Assembly: GCF_028736035.1 (NCBI RefSeq)
Contig: NZ_CP117866.1
Span: forward strand, 3,162,001-3,226,000
Source: Streptomyces sp. T12
Lineage (GTDB): Bacteria; Actinomycetota; Actinomycetes; Streptomycetales; Streptomycetaceae
DNA: 64,000 bases
Direction of reading: 5' to 3'
Positions 52,304 to 61,613 of this stretch are shown piece after piece. Numbering within the stretch: position 1 is the stretch's first letter; the number at the start of each line of letters is the position of its first letter. The notes under the pieces are model-generated. The model was not told where the DNA came from and ran no database searches. It saw only the letters and a program-made list of their open reading frames with translations. The translations under genes and the position numbers were made by a program.

Positions 52304-53071
52304 TCAGCGCCCCTTGAAGACGGGCGCCCGTTTCTCCAGGAACGCGGTCATGCCCTCCTTCTGGTCATCGGTCGCGAACAGGGCGTGAAAGACGCGGCGT
52401 TCGAAGAGGAGGCCGTCACGCAGGCCGGTTTCGAGGGCCTGGTCGACGCACTCGCGGGCCGCCGTGACGGCCGCGCGGCCGTACGAGGCGATCGTCGCCG
52501 CCGCTCGCAGGGCCTCCGGCAGGACCTGGTCGTCCGGGACGACCCGGGAGACCAGACCGCAGCTTCCGGCCTCCCGTGCGTCCATCGTGCGGCCGGTGAG
52601 GATCAGGTCCATCGCCTTCGCCCGGCCGACGAGTCGGGTCAGGCGCTGGGTGCCGCCGATGCCGGGGATCACGCCGAGCTTGATCTCCGGCTGACCGAAG
52701 ACCGCCGACTCCCCCGCGATGACGAGATCGCACATCATCACCAGCTCGCAACCGCCGCCCAGCGCATAGCCGTTGACGGCGGCGATCTTCGGGGTGCGCA
52801 GGGCCGTGAAGGCCTCCCAGCCCGCGAAGTAGTCCTCGGCCGCCATCTCCGCCGCCGTCTTCCCCGCCATCTCCTTGATGTCGGCGCCGGCCGCGAACAC
52901 CTTGTCCGAGCCGGTGACGACGAAGCAGCCCACCTGGGGGTCCTGGTCCAACGGGCGCAGTGCGTCGAGGAGTTCGGCCAGCAGGTCGCTGCTGAGGGCG
53001 TTGAGCACGTGCGGGCGGTGCAGGCGTACGGTCACCACGGCGCCGTCGCGTTCGATCTTGAGGTTGTTCAT
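52304..53071 (-). CDS. enoyl-CoA hydratase/isomerase family protein
   Basis: A 255-residue crotonase. The oxyanion-hole segments are GADIKEMAGKTAAEM and NGYALGGGCELVMMCDLVIAGESAVFGQPEI, with the catalytic-type glutamates and the PGIGGTQRLTRLVG loop of a true hydratase. It adds water to trans-2-enoyl-CoA thioesters. It follows the TmpA-like gene by 28 bp and probably belongs to a three-gene operon with the adenylation protein. Confidence 0.93.
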   Translation of the reverse strand: MNNLKIERDGAVVTVRLHRPHVLNALSSDLLAELLDALRPLDQDPQVGCFVVTGSDKVFAAGADIKEMAGKTAAEMAAEDYFAGWEAFTALRTPKIAAVNGYALGGGCELVMMCDLVIAGESAVFGQPEIKLGVIPGIGGTQRLTRLVGRAKAMDLILTGRTMDAREAGSCGLVSRVVPDDQVLPEALRAAATIASYGRAAVTAARECVDQALETGLRDGLLFERRVFHALFATDDQKEGMTAFLEKRAPVFKGR

Positions 53072-53099
53072 CTTCAGCTCCCCTGCGCAGAGTGCGGAG

Positions 53100-54347
53100 T
53101 TACGAGTCCCAGATCGCGCCGTAAGCCGGAATCCCGCGCCGCTCCAGGCCGTGCACCACCTGCCAGGTGAGCTTCTTGTTGGAGATGCAGATGACGGCCT
53201 CGGCCCCGAAGTCGCGGTATGCCTCGTACGCCAGCCTCACCATGTCGGGCTTGCCGTGCCGGGAGGTGTCCCAGATCAGGGCGTGCGGCTGGACGGCGAG
53301 GATCTCGTCGACCAGGGCGTCGCCGTAGGTGGTGCGCGGGTCGCGGGTCGCCCAGACCAGGCGGGAGGGGACCTCGGCGGCAAGGAGGTGCGGGAGGCAG
53401 GGGCCGATGCCGCTGCCGGTGGCGACGTAGACCACCTTCTTGAACAGGGTCTCGATGTTGGCGACTCCGGCCGTCGTGATGCCCTTGACCCAGACCCGGG
53501 CGGGCAGGTCGTCGATGAAGGCGCCCGTCCAGTCCCCGGCGCGCGAGATGGTGAGCCGGAAGCCGGGCTCGCCGGGTGCCGGGACGTTGGCGAAGGAGTG
53601 CCACTCCTTCAGCGGGCTGCGGCTGATCGCCGTCGAGGAGCCCGCGAAGGGGGTCTCGCCGTGGTCGAAGCGGGCCAGTACGACGTGCGGGGAGGGGCGT
53701 TCCAGGCGTACGTCCACCTTGCGCAGCCGCAACCAGGGCAGGGCGACGCTGAAGGTGACGAGCGCGAGCACCGTGAGCGGAACGGGGCCGGACGACGACA
53801 GCAGGGTGTGCGCCCAGAACAGGATCAGGGCCGTCCAGCCGCCGAAGCGGTGGATCTTCTCGAAGTGGTCGTGGTGGCGGGAGCGGAAGGGCGGGAGCGC
53901 GGTGGCGACGATCAGCGCAAGAAGGGCCAGCAACGTCCAGCTCACGGCCATGAGCGGGCCGTTGGTCGTGGTGACCGCCAGCGCCAGGAACCACGCCGTC
54001 CCCGCCAGCGCCCCGCCCACGTGCAGCCCGCCGAAGTGGTACACCTTGCCCAGCGACCAGCGGACCTTCAGCGGCCAGGTGGTCGGCGCCCAAGTGGCCA
54101 GCCTGAAGAAGAGGTTGATCACGTACTGCTGGCGCACGAGGACGGCGAGGGCGAGGTTCGCCAGTGCCGCGTGGCCCAGGGTCGGCGTCGACAGGGGCCA
54201 ACCTGCCCACAGGAAGGCCAGGTTGGCGGTGAGCACCAGGGCCGCCAGGCGGTTGTGGTGCATCAGGCGGGGGTGCTTGAGCAGGCGGCGCGGGCCTGGG
54301 ATCAGCGGCGGCAGATCGACGGCCGGACGGTTGAGGGACGTGGTCAT
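53100..54347 (-). CDS. TmpA-like membrane flavoprotein reductase
   Basis: A 415-residue protein. The N-terminal half has six or so membrane helices with histidines in LGKVYHFGGLHVGG, HDHFEKIHRFGGW and LFWAHTLLSS. The C-terminal half is a ferredoxin-reductase-like domain: HVVLARFDHGETPFAGSSTAIS for flavin, and VVYVATGSGIGPCLPHL for NAD(P). The overall design resembles fungal TmpA and ferric-reductase-type proteins. It overlaps the adenylation gene by 4 bp (ATGA). Its natural electron acceptor is unknown. Confidence 0.75.
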   Translation of the reverse strand: MTTSLNRPAVDLPPLIPGPRRLLKHPRLMHHNRLAALVLTANLAFLWAGWPLSTPTLGHAALANLALAVLVRQQYVINLFFRLATWAPTTWPLKVRWSLGKVYHFGGLHVGGALAGTAWFLALAVTTTNGPLMAVSWTLLALLALIVATALPPFRSRHHDHFEKIHRFGGWTALILFWAHTLLSSSGPVPLTVLALVTFSVALPWLRLRKVDVRLERPSPHVVLARFDHGETPFAGSSTAISRSPLKEWHSFANVPAPGEPGFRLTISRAGDWTGAFIDDLPARVWVKGITTAGVANIETLFKKVVYVATGSGIGPCLPHLLAAEVPSRLVWATRDPRTTYGDALVDEILAVQPHALIWDTSRHGKPDMVRLAYEAYRDFGAEAVICISNKKLTWQVVHGLERRGIPAYGAIWDS

Positions 54348-55888
54348 CGGGCCGCCCCCTGAAGCGTCCGCTCCTGCGCCATCCGCAGCAGCGCCGGTTT
54401 GTCGATCTTGCCGCGGTCGGTCTCCGGCAGTGATGGCAGGGGCATGACACTCTCGGGCACGCAGTAGTACGGCAGCGCCTCCGCCACCGCGCGGCGGGCC
54501 CCGTCCGGGTCGACGTCCGCGGGGCAGACGAAGGACACCAGGGTCCGCGCGTCCCGCTGCAAGGTCACCGCGCGCAGACAGCCCTCGACCGACTCCAGCA
54601 CCGAGGAGACGGAGTCGAGCTCGACCCGGAAGCCGCGCACCTTGACCTGGTCGTCGGTGCGCCCGAGGTGTTCGAGCTCGCCGCCCGGGGTCCAGCGGCC
54701 GAGGTCACGGGTGCGGAACATACGGCGGCCGGCGCCGAGAAAGGGGTCCGGGGCGTAGCGCTCGGCGTTCAGGGCGTCGTTGTCCAGGTAGCCGGCCGAG
54801 ACGCAGTCGCCGCCCGCCCACATCTCCCCCACCTCGCCGAGGGGCAGGGGGCGGCGGTCGGCGTCGAGGACGTAGACCGTGTTGTTGGGGGTCGGGCGGC
54901 CGATGGTGAGCAGTGGGTCGCACGGGTGATGGAGATGCATCGTGTTGACGATGGTCGTCTCGGTCGGCCCGCAGCAGTTGTGGAAGGCGGCGTGCCGGGC
55001 CCACCGGTCGGCGAGCGGGCGCGGGCAGGGCTCACCGGCGACGGCGACCGTGTGGACGCGCGGGCAGGTCGCCGGGTCGATGCCGGACAGCACGGTCGGG
55101 GTCGCGATCAGCACGTCGGCCGTACGGGCGGCCGCGGCGACGTCCTTGCCGCGGATGACGAGGGTGCCGCCGTGAGTGAGGCAGCCGAGGACCTCCCAGG
55201 CGGCCATGTCGAAGGCGACGTTGAGGAGCTGGGCCACCCGGTCGCCGGGGCGGATGCCGAGGCCGCCGGGTTCGGTGAGGAGGATGTTGGCGACGTTGCG
55301 GTGGGTGACCTTCACGCCGTTGGGCCGACCGGTGGTGCCGGAGGTGAAGAGGACGTAGCAGCCGTCGTCGGGCCGGGGCGCGGTGCGGGGTCGCGGGGCG
55401 TACGGCTGTGGCTCGTCCAGCGTGATCATCAGGTGGCCGTCGGGCAGCGGCACCCGGTGGGCGTGCTCGGCGGCCGTGAGGACGACGCGGGTGCGGGCGG
55501 TGCGGACGACGTGGGCGAGCTGGTGCGGGGGCGCGACGCCGATGTCCTGCGGGACGTAGGCGGCGCCCGCCTTCAGGATGCCGAGCAGGCCGACGAGCAT
55601 CGGGATCGAGCGGCGTACGAAGAGTCCGACGTGGTCACCGGGGCGTACGCCCTCTCGGGCGAGGCGGGCGGCGACGGCGTCGGCGCGGCGGTCGAGCTCG
55701 CCGTAGGTGATGCGGTCGCCCAGGTGCTCGGCGGCGATGGCGTGCGGGGCGGCGGCGGCCCGGCGTTCGACGGCGCGGTGGACGAGCGGGTCGGGGACGG
55801 GGACGGTGGGGCCGCGGCCGTACTGCCAGAACAGGCGCTGGTCGCGGGGAGGCAGGTGGCCCAGGGGGCCGGGAGGGCGCAGGGGCAT
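54344..55888 (-). CDS. stand-alone amino-acid-adenylation-type AMP-binding protein
   Basis: A 514-residue adenylate-forming enzyme of the NRPS A-domain type. Core motifs are YVLFTSGTTGRPNGVKVTH (A3), NVAFDMAAWEVLG (A4), NCCGPTETTI (A5), GEMWAGGDCVSAGYLD (A6), FRTRDLGRWTPGGELEHLGR (A7-A8) and GKIDKPALL (A10 lysine). No carrier or condensation domain is attached. AGGAGG lies before ATG 55888. It heads an operon with the TmpA-like reductase and an enoyl-CoA hydratase. Similar stand-alone adenylation enzymes with TmpA-like partners occur in fungi and other actinomycetes. The substrate acid is not known. Confidence 0.85.
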   Translation of the reverse strand: MPLRPPGPLGHLPPRDQRLFWQYGRGPTVPVPDPLVHRAVERRAAAAPHAIAAEHLGDRITYGELDRRADAVAARLAREGVRPGDHVGLFVRRSIPMLVGLLGILKAGAAYVPQDIGVAPPHQLAHVVRTARTRVVLTAAEHAHRVPLPDGHLMITLDEPQPYAPRPRTAPRPDDGCYVLFTSGTTGRPNGVKVTHRNVANILLTEPGGLGIRPGDRVAQLLNVAFDMAAWEVLGCLTHGGTLVIRGKDVAAAARTADVLIATPTVLSGIDPATCPRVHTVAVAGEPCPRPLADRWARHAAFHNCCGPTETTIVNTMHLHHPCDPLLTIGRPTPNNTVYVLDADRRPLPLGEVGEMWAGGDCVSAGYLDNDALNAERYAPDPFLGAGRRMFRTRDLGRWTPGGELEHLGRTDDQVKVRGFRVELDSVSSVLESVEGCLRAVTLQRDARTLVSFVCPADVDPDGARRAVAEALPYYCVPESVMPLPSLPETDRGKIDKPALLRMAQERTLQGAAR

Positions 55889-56294
55889 GGTCGGGGGACC
55901 TCCTGGCGGGCTGTTTCGAGATGACGGTTTGCCGTGCGGGCATGCCCGGTATGTCGAACGCCGTACGGAGTGCATGCGTGCGGCCATGCGTGCGGAGTGC
56001 ACGCACGGAGACGTGCTGCGCCAGGTTGCGGACACGGCCTGGCGCCGTGCCTGGGCCTCGACTGTAGCCCCGGCTCTTCAACTCTCAACCAGGTGTGATC
56101 GGCCAACTACGGTACGGAATGAGACACGCGAGCCGACTTACGCAACGGCGGCAACTTCCTCACCCCCCGGCGGCGACTGAGGGCAGGGCGCCTGTGCGCC
56201 TCACGGCGGCCGGGCGGCGACGGGGAGGTCACCGTCCCGGCCGCGTAACAGGGATCCGTCCCGCATGTAACACGCCCGACTCACGCTGGACGGT
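55889..56294. other. divergent regulatory region of nasA
   Basis: About 400 bp between the adenylation gene and nasA. No gene is supported. The right end carries the GlnR-like box described separately. Confidence 0.5.
56245..56282 (+). promoter_or_regulatory. GlnR-type nitrogen-regulator box upstream of nasA
   Basis: GTAAC at 56245-56249 and again at 56267-56271, exactly 22 bp apart. The second-type half-sites are CCGTC (56256-56260) and GACTC (56278-56282) at six-base spacing. This fits the actinobacterial GlnR pattern gTnAC-n6-GaAAC repeated, with the two GTnAC sites perfect and the others weak. GlnR control of nasA is known in S. coelicolor. Confidence 0.6.
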
Positions 56295-58451
56295 ATGCCG
56301 AACTCCGTGACGCCCACGCACTGCCCGTACTGCGCCCTGCAGTGCGGTATGAACCTCACGCCCCTGCAGGACGGGGGTGTCGCGGTGGTCGAGCGCCCGG
56401 ACTTCCCGGTGAACAAGGGGGCGCTGTGCGGCAAGGGCCGTACGGCGCCCGCGGTGCTGGCGTCGAGCGTCCGCCTGACCTCGCCGTTGGTGCGCTCGGG
56501 CGGCACGCTGGTGCCCGCCACCTGGGACGAGGCGCTGGACCGCATCGCCGAGGGCCTTCACCGCACGCGTACGGAACATGGCCCGGACGCGTGCGGGGTC
56601 TTCGGCGGAGGCGGTCTGACGAACGAGAAGGCGTACAGCCTCGGCAAATTCGCGAGGATCGTGCTCGGCACCTCGCAGATCGACTACAACGGCCGCTTCT
56701 GCATGTCGTCGGCGGCCGCGGCCGGCATGAAGGCGTTCGGGCTCGACCGGGGGCTGCCGTTCCCGCTGGAGGACATCCCGAAGACGGGCTGCGTGATCCT
56801 GGTCGGCTCGAACCTGGCGGAGACGATGCCGCCGTCGCTGCGCTTCTTCAATGAGCTGAAGGAGAACGGCGGCACGCTCATCGTCGTCGACCCGCGCCGC
56901 ACCAAGACCGCCGAGCAGGCCGACCTGCACCTGATGCCCCGGCCGGGCACCGACCTCGCACTGGCCCTCGGCCTGCTGCACCTGGTCGTCGCCGAGGGGC
57001 GGGTGGACGAGGAATACGTCCGGGAGCGCACGGTCGGCTGGGAGGACGCGCGGGCCGCCGCGATGGCGCACTGGCCGGAGTTCGTGGAGCGGATCACGGG
57101 GGTGTCCGTCCCTCAACTCCGCGAAGCCGTACGGATGTTCTGCGAGCCGGAGAACGCGATGGTGCTGACCGCGCGCGGGCCCGAGCAGCAGTCCAAGGGC
57201 ACGGACACCGTGAGCGCGTGGATCAACCTGTGCCTGGCGACGGGACGGGCGGGCCGGCCGTTGTCCGGCTACGGCTGCCTCACCGGGCAGGGCAACGGGC
57301 AGGGCGGGCGCGAGCACGGCCAGAAGGCCGACCAGCTGCCCGGCTACCGCAAGCTGGACGACCCCGCGGCGCGGCGGCATGTCGCCGAGGTGTGGGGCGT
57401 GGACCCGGACAGCCTGCCCGGGCCGGGGCGCAGTGCGTACGAGTTGCTGGACGCCCTGGGCTCGGACATCAAGTCGCTGCTGCTGATGGGCTCCAACCCG
57501 GTGGTGTCGGCGCCGCGTGCCGCGCACATCGAGGAGCGCATCAAGTCCCTTGATTTCCTTGCGGTGTGCGACGTGGTGCTGTCGGAGACGGCGGCCCTCG
57601 CGGACGTCGTACTGCCGGTCACGCAGTGGGCGGAGGAGACGGGCACGACGACCAACCTGGAGGGCCGGGTGCTGCTGCGGCGGCGCGCGATCACCGCTCC
57701 GGAGGGCGTCCGCAGCGACCTGGACGTCATGCACGAGCTCGCGGCGCGGCTGGGCGGCGAGAAGGGCCTGGAGAAGGGCTTCCCGACCGACCCCGAAGAG
57801 GTCTTCGAGGAGCTGCGCCGGGCGAGCGCGGGCGGAGCGGCGGACTACTCGGGGATCACCTACGGCAGGCTGGCGGAGGAGAACGGAGTGTTCTGGCCGT
57901 GTCCGGCGGTGCCGGGCACGGGGGACGCCGAGGGCCCCGAGGACGGTGAGGACGCCTCGCTCGACTCCGAGCCCGGCAGCCCGGCGCACCCCGGCACGCC
58001 CCGCCTCTTCCTCGACCGGTTCGCCACGCCGGACGGACGGGCGAGGTTCGCCGCCGTCTCGCACCGGGCGGTCGCCGAGGAACCCGACGACGAGTACCCG
58101 GTGCTGCTGACGACCGGGCGGGTCGTGGCGCAGTACCAGTCCGGCGCCCAGACCCGCCGCGTCGACGAGCTGAACGCCGCCGCGCCGGGCCCGTTCGTGG
58201 AGCTGCACCCCCGGCTGGCGGCGCGGCTCGGGGCGGCCGAGGGCGATCCGGTGGCCGTGGTCTCGCGCCGGGGCCGGGCGGTGGCCCCCGCCCGCATCAC
58301 GACCGGCATCCGCCCCGACACCGTCTTCATGCCGTTCCACTGGCCGGGCGAGGGCCGCGCCAACACCCTGACCAACCCGGCCCTGGACCCGACGTCGCGG
58401 ATGCCGGAGTTCAAGGCGTGCGCGGTGCGGCTGGAGGCCGTGAAGTCGTAG
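56295..58451 (+). CDS. nasA: assimilatory nitrate reductase, molybdopterin subunit
   Basis: A 718-residue molybdopterin oxidoreductase. A [4Fe-4S] site lies at the very N-terminus (CPYCALQCG and KGALCGKG). The conserved blocks are CGVFGGGGLTNEKAYSLGKFAR, GLTGQGNGQGGREHGQKADQLPGYR, SNPVVSAP and the C-terminal dinucleotide-binding domain (LTTGRVVAQYQSGAQTRRVDEL; MPFHWPGEGRANTLTNPALDP). It reduces nitrate to nitrite for assimilation; the nitrite reductase genes are not in the window. ATG 56295 lacks a ribosome site, and GTG 56307, possibly leaderless, is an alternative start. Confidence 0.9.
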   Translation: MPNSVTPTHCPYCALQCGMNLTPLQDGGVAVVERPDFPVNKGALCGKGRTAPAVLASSVRLTSPLVRSGGTLVPATWDEALDRIAEGLHRTRTEHGPDACGVFGGGGLTNEKAYSLGKFARIVLGTSQIDYNGRFCMSSAAAAGMKAFGLDRGLPFPLEDIPKTGCVILVGSNLAETMPPSLRFFNELKENGGTLIVVDPRRTKTAEQADLHLMPRPGTDLALALGLLHLVVAEGRVDEEYVRERTVGWEDARAAAMAHWPEFVERITGVSVPQLREAVRMFCEPENAMVLTARGPEQQSKGTDTVSAWINLCLATGRAGRPLSGYGCLTGQGNGQGGREHGQKADQLPGYRKLDDPAARRHVAEVWGVDPDSLPGPGRSAYELLDALGSDIKSLLLMGSNPVVSAPRAAHIEERIKSLDFLAVCDVVLSETAALADVVLPVTQWAEETGTTTNLEGRVLLRRRAITAPEGVRSDLDVMHELAARLGGEKGLEKGFPTDPEEVFEELRRASAGGAADYSGITYGRLAEENGVFWPCPAVPGTGDAEGPEDGEDASLDSEPGSPAHPGTPRLFLDRFATPDGRARFAAVSHRAVAEEPDDEYPVLLTTGRVVAQYQSGAQTRRVDELNAAAPGPFVELHPRLAARLGAAEGDPVAVVSRRGRAVAPARITTGIRPDTVFMPFHWPGEGRANTLTNPALDPTSRMPEFKACAVRLEAVKS

Positions 58452-58545
58452 CCGAACAGGGCCCGTTGGGCCTCGCGGCCGCCTGACTCAGCCGGACGGC
58501 CCGGTCCAGGCCGGGCGATCCGCGGCCGTGGAGGGTCCAACTCGC

Positions 58546-58980
58546 CTAGCTGGGTCGGGTCGTCCAGTCGCCGCTCTCGATGAGCTTGCCGTGGGCGCGC
58601 AGGCGGGCGGCGACGGCGGGGGCGGCGACATACACCCAGGCCTGTACGGCCGTTCCGTCGGAGTCGCGGATCACCTGGCGGGCGATGCGGTCGTAGAGGT
58701 TGCGCGGGTCGTCCGGGGCGTACTCCTCCAGGCGGTCGAGGGCTGCCAGGAGCGCGGGGTACTCCTCGGGGCGGGCGGTGACGAGGTCGCCGTACACCGT
58801 GCCGCTGCCGCCCCGTTCCTCGACGGCGTACGGGTAGCCCGGGCCGTCGTACAGCACCGCTCCGACGAGTCGTGCCGGGTCCTCGGTGAGGGTGCGGCCG
58901 CGCAGGAAGTGGTCGTGGTTGGGCTCTCCCGGGCGGAGGGTGCCGTAGACGAAGAACGGGAGTCGAGGAGAGAGGGTCAC
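58546..58980 (-). CDS. gamma-glutamylcyclotransferase-like protein
   Basis: A 144-residue AIG2/GGCT-fold protein. The glycine loop is FFVYGTLRPGEPNHDHF, followed by GAVLYDGPGYPYAVEERGG with the probable catalytic glutamate, and LDRLEEYAPDDPRNLYDR. Family enzymes cyclise gamma-glutamyl groups or remove amine adducts. The true substrate is not known. It is divergent from the M4 protease. Confidence 0.88.
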   Translation of the reverse strand: MTLSPRLPFFVYGTLRPGEPNHDHFLRGRTLTEDPARLVGAVLYDGPGYPYAVEERGGSGTVYGDLVTARPEEYPALLAALDRLEEYAPDDPRNLYDRIARQVIRDSDGTAVQAWVYVAAPAVAARLRAHGKLIESGDWTTRPS

Positions 58981-59090
58981 GGAAACGATTCTCTCCCCTC
59001 ACACACCTCCACGTATTCACCCTGGTCATGGCATGTGCACGCCCCCTTGAATCTTGGGCATCCTCTGCGCCGCCCAGTTCAAGGAGACCG

Positions 59091-60737
59091 ATGAGCCGAA
59101 TACGGCCGCACATCCGGGGTTCCCGTCTTGCCACGGCGGGCATCGCCGCCGCCGGCGCCACCCTGTTGGCCACCGCCCTCTCCCCCACCGCCGGCGCGGA
59201 CGACAGTCCGACCAGGGCCACCGCGCTCGAGAACGCCGCGTCGGTCCTCACGGACCACGCGGCGAGCCTGGGGCTGACCGCCGCGCAGGACACCACCGTG
59301 CGGGACGTGATCGTGGACGCGGACGGCACACAGCACGTCCGCTACGACCGCACCTACCGTCAACTCCCCGTCCTCGGCGGCGACTTCGTCGTCCACCTGG
59401 CCAAGGACGGTACGTACCGCAGTGCCTCGCGCGCGACCAGGAGCCCGATCTCCCTGTCGAGCGTGACACCCAGGATCTCGGCGCCGAAGGCGGCCGACCT
59501 CGCGGCGCGGCTGCTGCGTGCCGCGAACCTCGGCGAGACGCTCAAGCGGCTGACAGCCAAGCCCGAGCTGGTCGTCGACGTCCTGCACGGCACCCCGAAG
59601 CTGGCCTGGCGGACCGACGCGGTCGCCCAGGACTCCGTCGGCAACCCGGTCGCCCGCACGGTCCTGACCGACGCCCTGACCGGCACCCGGATCGACGCGT
59701 GGGACAGCATCGAGACGGCGTCCGGTGACGGGAAGTCGCTGTACGGCGGCACGGTGCCGTTGGAGACGACGCAGTCGGGATCGACGTACCAGCTGAAGGA
59801 CGCGACGCGCGGCGGCACTTACACGGGTGACGCCGCGAACAAGACGGACCTGTGCCTCCTGACCGTCTGCCTCAACCGCGCCCCGTCGACCGTGTTCACG
59901 GACGCCGACAACCACTGGGGCACGGGCACCACGGCCAACCGCTCGACGGCGGCGGTGGACGCGCAGTACGGCACGGACGTGACGTGGGACTACTACAAGA
60001 ACGTCCACGGGCGCAACGGCATCGCCGGCGACGGCAAGGGTTCGTTCAACCGCGTGCACTACGGCAACGCCTACAACAACGCCTTCTGGGACGACAGTTG
60101 CTTCTGCATGACGTACGGCGACGGTGACGGCACCCAGCTCGGTCCGCTGGTGTCGCTGGACGTGGCCGGCCACGAGATGACGCACGGGGTGACGTCGAAG
60201 ACCGCGGCGCTGACGTACTCGGGCGAGTCCGGCGGCCTGAACGAGGCGACGTCCGACATCTTCGGCACGCTGGTGGAGTTCCACGCGGCCAATTCCTCCG
60301 ACCCGGGCGACTATCTGATCGGCGAGAAGATCGTCCGGTCGGGCTTCAGCCGGGACGCCCTGCGCTACATGGACAAGCCGTCGAAGGACGGCAACTCGGT
60401 GGACTGCTGGAGCGCGACGACCGCGACGCTCGACGTCCACTACTCGTCGGGCGTCGGCAACCACTTCGCCTACCTGCTCGCCGAGGGCAGCGGCGCGAAG
60501 ACGATCAACGGTGTCAGCTACAACTCGCCCACCTGCAACGGCTCTTCGGTGACCGGCATCGGCCGCGCCAAGCTCGGCAAGATCTGGTACCGGGCGCTGA
60601 CGGTCTACATGACGTCCTCGACGAACTACGCGGGCGCCCGTACGGCGACGCTGAACGCGGCGAAGGACCTGTACGGGGCCGCAAGCACGGAGTACAACGC
60701 GGTGGCGGCGGCCTGGAGTGCGGTGGCCGTCGGCTGA
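59091..60737 (+). CDS. secreted M4-family (thermolysin-like) zinc metallopeptidase
   Basis: A 548-residue preproprotease. A signal peptide covers residues 1-36 (LATAGIAAAGATLLATALSPTAGA). An FTP/PepSY propeptide follows (HVRYDRTYRQLPVLGGDFVVHL) to about residue 210. The catalytic domain has VAGHEMTHGVT (zinc ligands and catalytic Glu) and SGGLNEATSDIFG (third ligand). Paired cysteines (DLCLLTVCLN, DSCFCM) suggest disulphides. AAGGAG precedes ATG 59091. It is an extracellular neutral protease for nutrient breakdown. Confidence 0.95.
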   Translation: MSRIRPHIRGSRLATAGIAAAGATLLATALSPTAGADDSPTRATALENAASVLTDHAASLGLTAAQDTTVRDVIVDADGTQHVRYDRTYRQLPVLGGDFVVHLAKDGTYRSASRATRSPISLSSVTPRISAPKAADLAARLLRAANLGETLKRLTAKPELVVDVLHGTPKLAWRTDAVAQDSVGNPVARTVLTDALTGTRIDAWDSIETASGDGKSLYGGTVPLETTQSGSTYQLKDATRGGTYTGDAANKTDLCLLTVCLNRAPSTVFTDADNHWGTGTTANRSTAAVDAQYGTDVTWDYYKNVHGRNGIAGDGKGSFNRVHYGNAYNNAFWDDSCFCMTYGDGDGTQLGPLVSLDVAGHEMTHGVTSKTAALTYSGESGGLNEATSDIFGTLVEFHAANSSDPGDYLIGEKIVRSGFSRDALRYMDKPSKDGNSVDCWSATTATLDVHYSSGVGNHFAYLLAEGSGAKTINGVSYNSPTCNGSSVTGIGRAKLGKIWYRALTVYMTSSTNYAGARTATLNAAKDLYGAASTEYNAVAAAWSAVAVG

Positions 60738-60840
60738 ACGCCGGAACCGGGTGTGTCCGATCGCCACGCCATCGTCTTGTAGGAAGGGGTCCTGAACAGA
60801 CAGCATCCACACGCTCCGCATCCAGACGTGAGGACGAACC

Positions 60841-61443
60841 GTGCCTTTCGACGATGTACTCGACCGCCTCGATCTATGGCTGGCAGCCAACGCGCCGGAC
60901 GAACTGCGCGTCCTGAACCCGCCCGCCACGGCGGGGCAGATCAGTGAGGTCGCCGAGAACCGGTTCGCTCTCCATCCGGAGCTGCGGGTCTGGCTCTCCC
61001 GTCACAACGGGGTGTCGACCTGGGCGCGGCCCGGCGGGCCGGGAGGGTTGCTGCCCGGCGGGCACTGTCCGCTGGACGCGGAGGGGATGCGGCTCGGGCA
61101 GCGGGACATGGAGCAGGAGGTGGCCTGGAGTCTGGAGGACGGGAACGAGGAGTCCGTCGTCGGGGCGACGGCGCATGTCCGGTGGGTGCCGCTGGCCAGG
61201 ACCCTGTCGGGGACGGAGCTCGTCGTGGACCACCGGGAGGGGCCGACCGAAGGAGCGGTCCTGGAGATCGACCAGGACCTGGAGTTGTGGGGCGTCGTCC
61301 GCTGGAAGAGCGTGGCGGAGATGTTCGAGGAGACGGTCGTGTCCCTGGAGACCGGACGTCCTGTGGTGACCGCGATCGGCAGGGAGATCCGCGCCGAGTA
61401 CGTCCACGAGGACGACGGCACCTGGCAACTGGTCTGGCGCTGA
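60841..61443 (+). CDS. SMI1/KNR4-family protein
   Basis: A 200-residue cytoplasmic protein with the SMI1/KNR4 (SUKH) fold: LNPPATAGQISEVAENRFALHPELRVWLSRHNGV near the N-terminus, then GGLLPGGHCPLDAEGM, WVPLARTLSGTELVVDHR and VRWKSVAEMFEETV. Family members include immunity proteins to bacterial toxins as well as solitary cytoplasmic proteins. No toxin gene is adjacent. A strong terminator follows. Confidence 0.85.
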   Translation: MPFDDVLDRLDLWLAANAPDELRVLNPPATAGQISEVAENRFALHPELRVWLSRHNGVSTWARPGGPGGLLPGGHCPLDAEGMRLGQRDMEQEVAWSLEDGNEESVVGATAHVRWVPLARTLSGTELVVDHREGPTEGAVLEIDQDLELWGVVRWKSVAEMFEETVVSLETGRPVVTAIGREIRAEYVHEDDGTWQLVWR

Positions 61444-61458
61444 CAGAGAGAAGAGACA

Positions 61459-61485
61459 GGGGGGACCGGCCGTGCCGGTCCCCCC
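61459..61485 (+). terminator. strong hairpin terminator after the SMI1/KNR4 gene
   Basis: GGGGGGACCGGC, loop CGT, GCCGGTCCCCCC: a perfect 12-bp stem starting 16 bp after the stop codon, followed by TCTCTCTT. Confidence 0.85.
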
Positions 61486-61613
61486 TCTCTCTTACGCCGT
61501 GGGGAACGTAAAAGCGGTGGCTGCGCTGTCCTGGGCCCCGATACGCTCCGCTGCCGCCGACCCATCCCGCGGATCGCCGTCCTCCCCTCCTCCCCGAGCC
61601 GCCACGGAGCCGT

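Noticed and set aside
52171..52317. Possible 48-aa protein starting MNVSYATWDGKGCD between the P450 and hydratase genes
   Set aside because: No ribosome site, overlaps the end of the hydratase gene, and no recognisable similarity.
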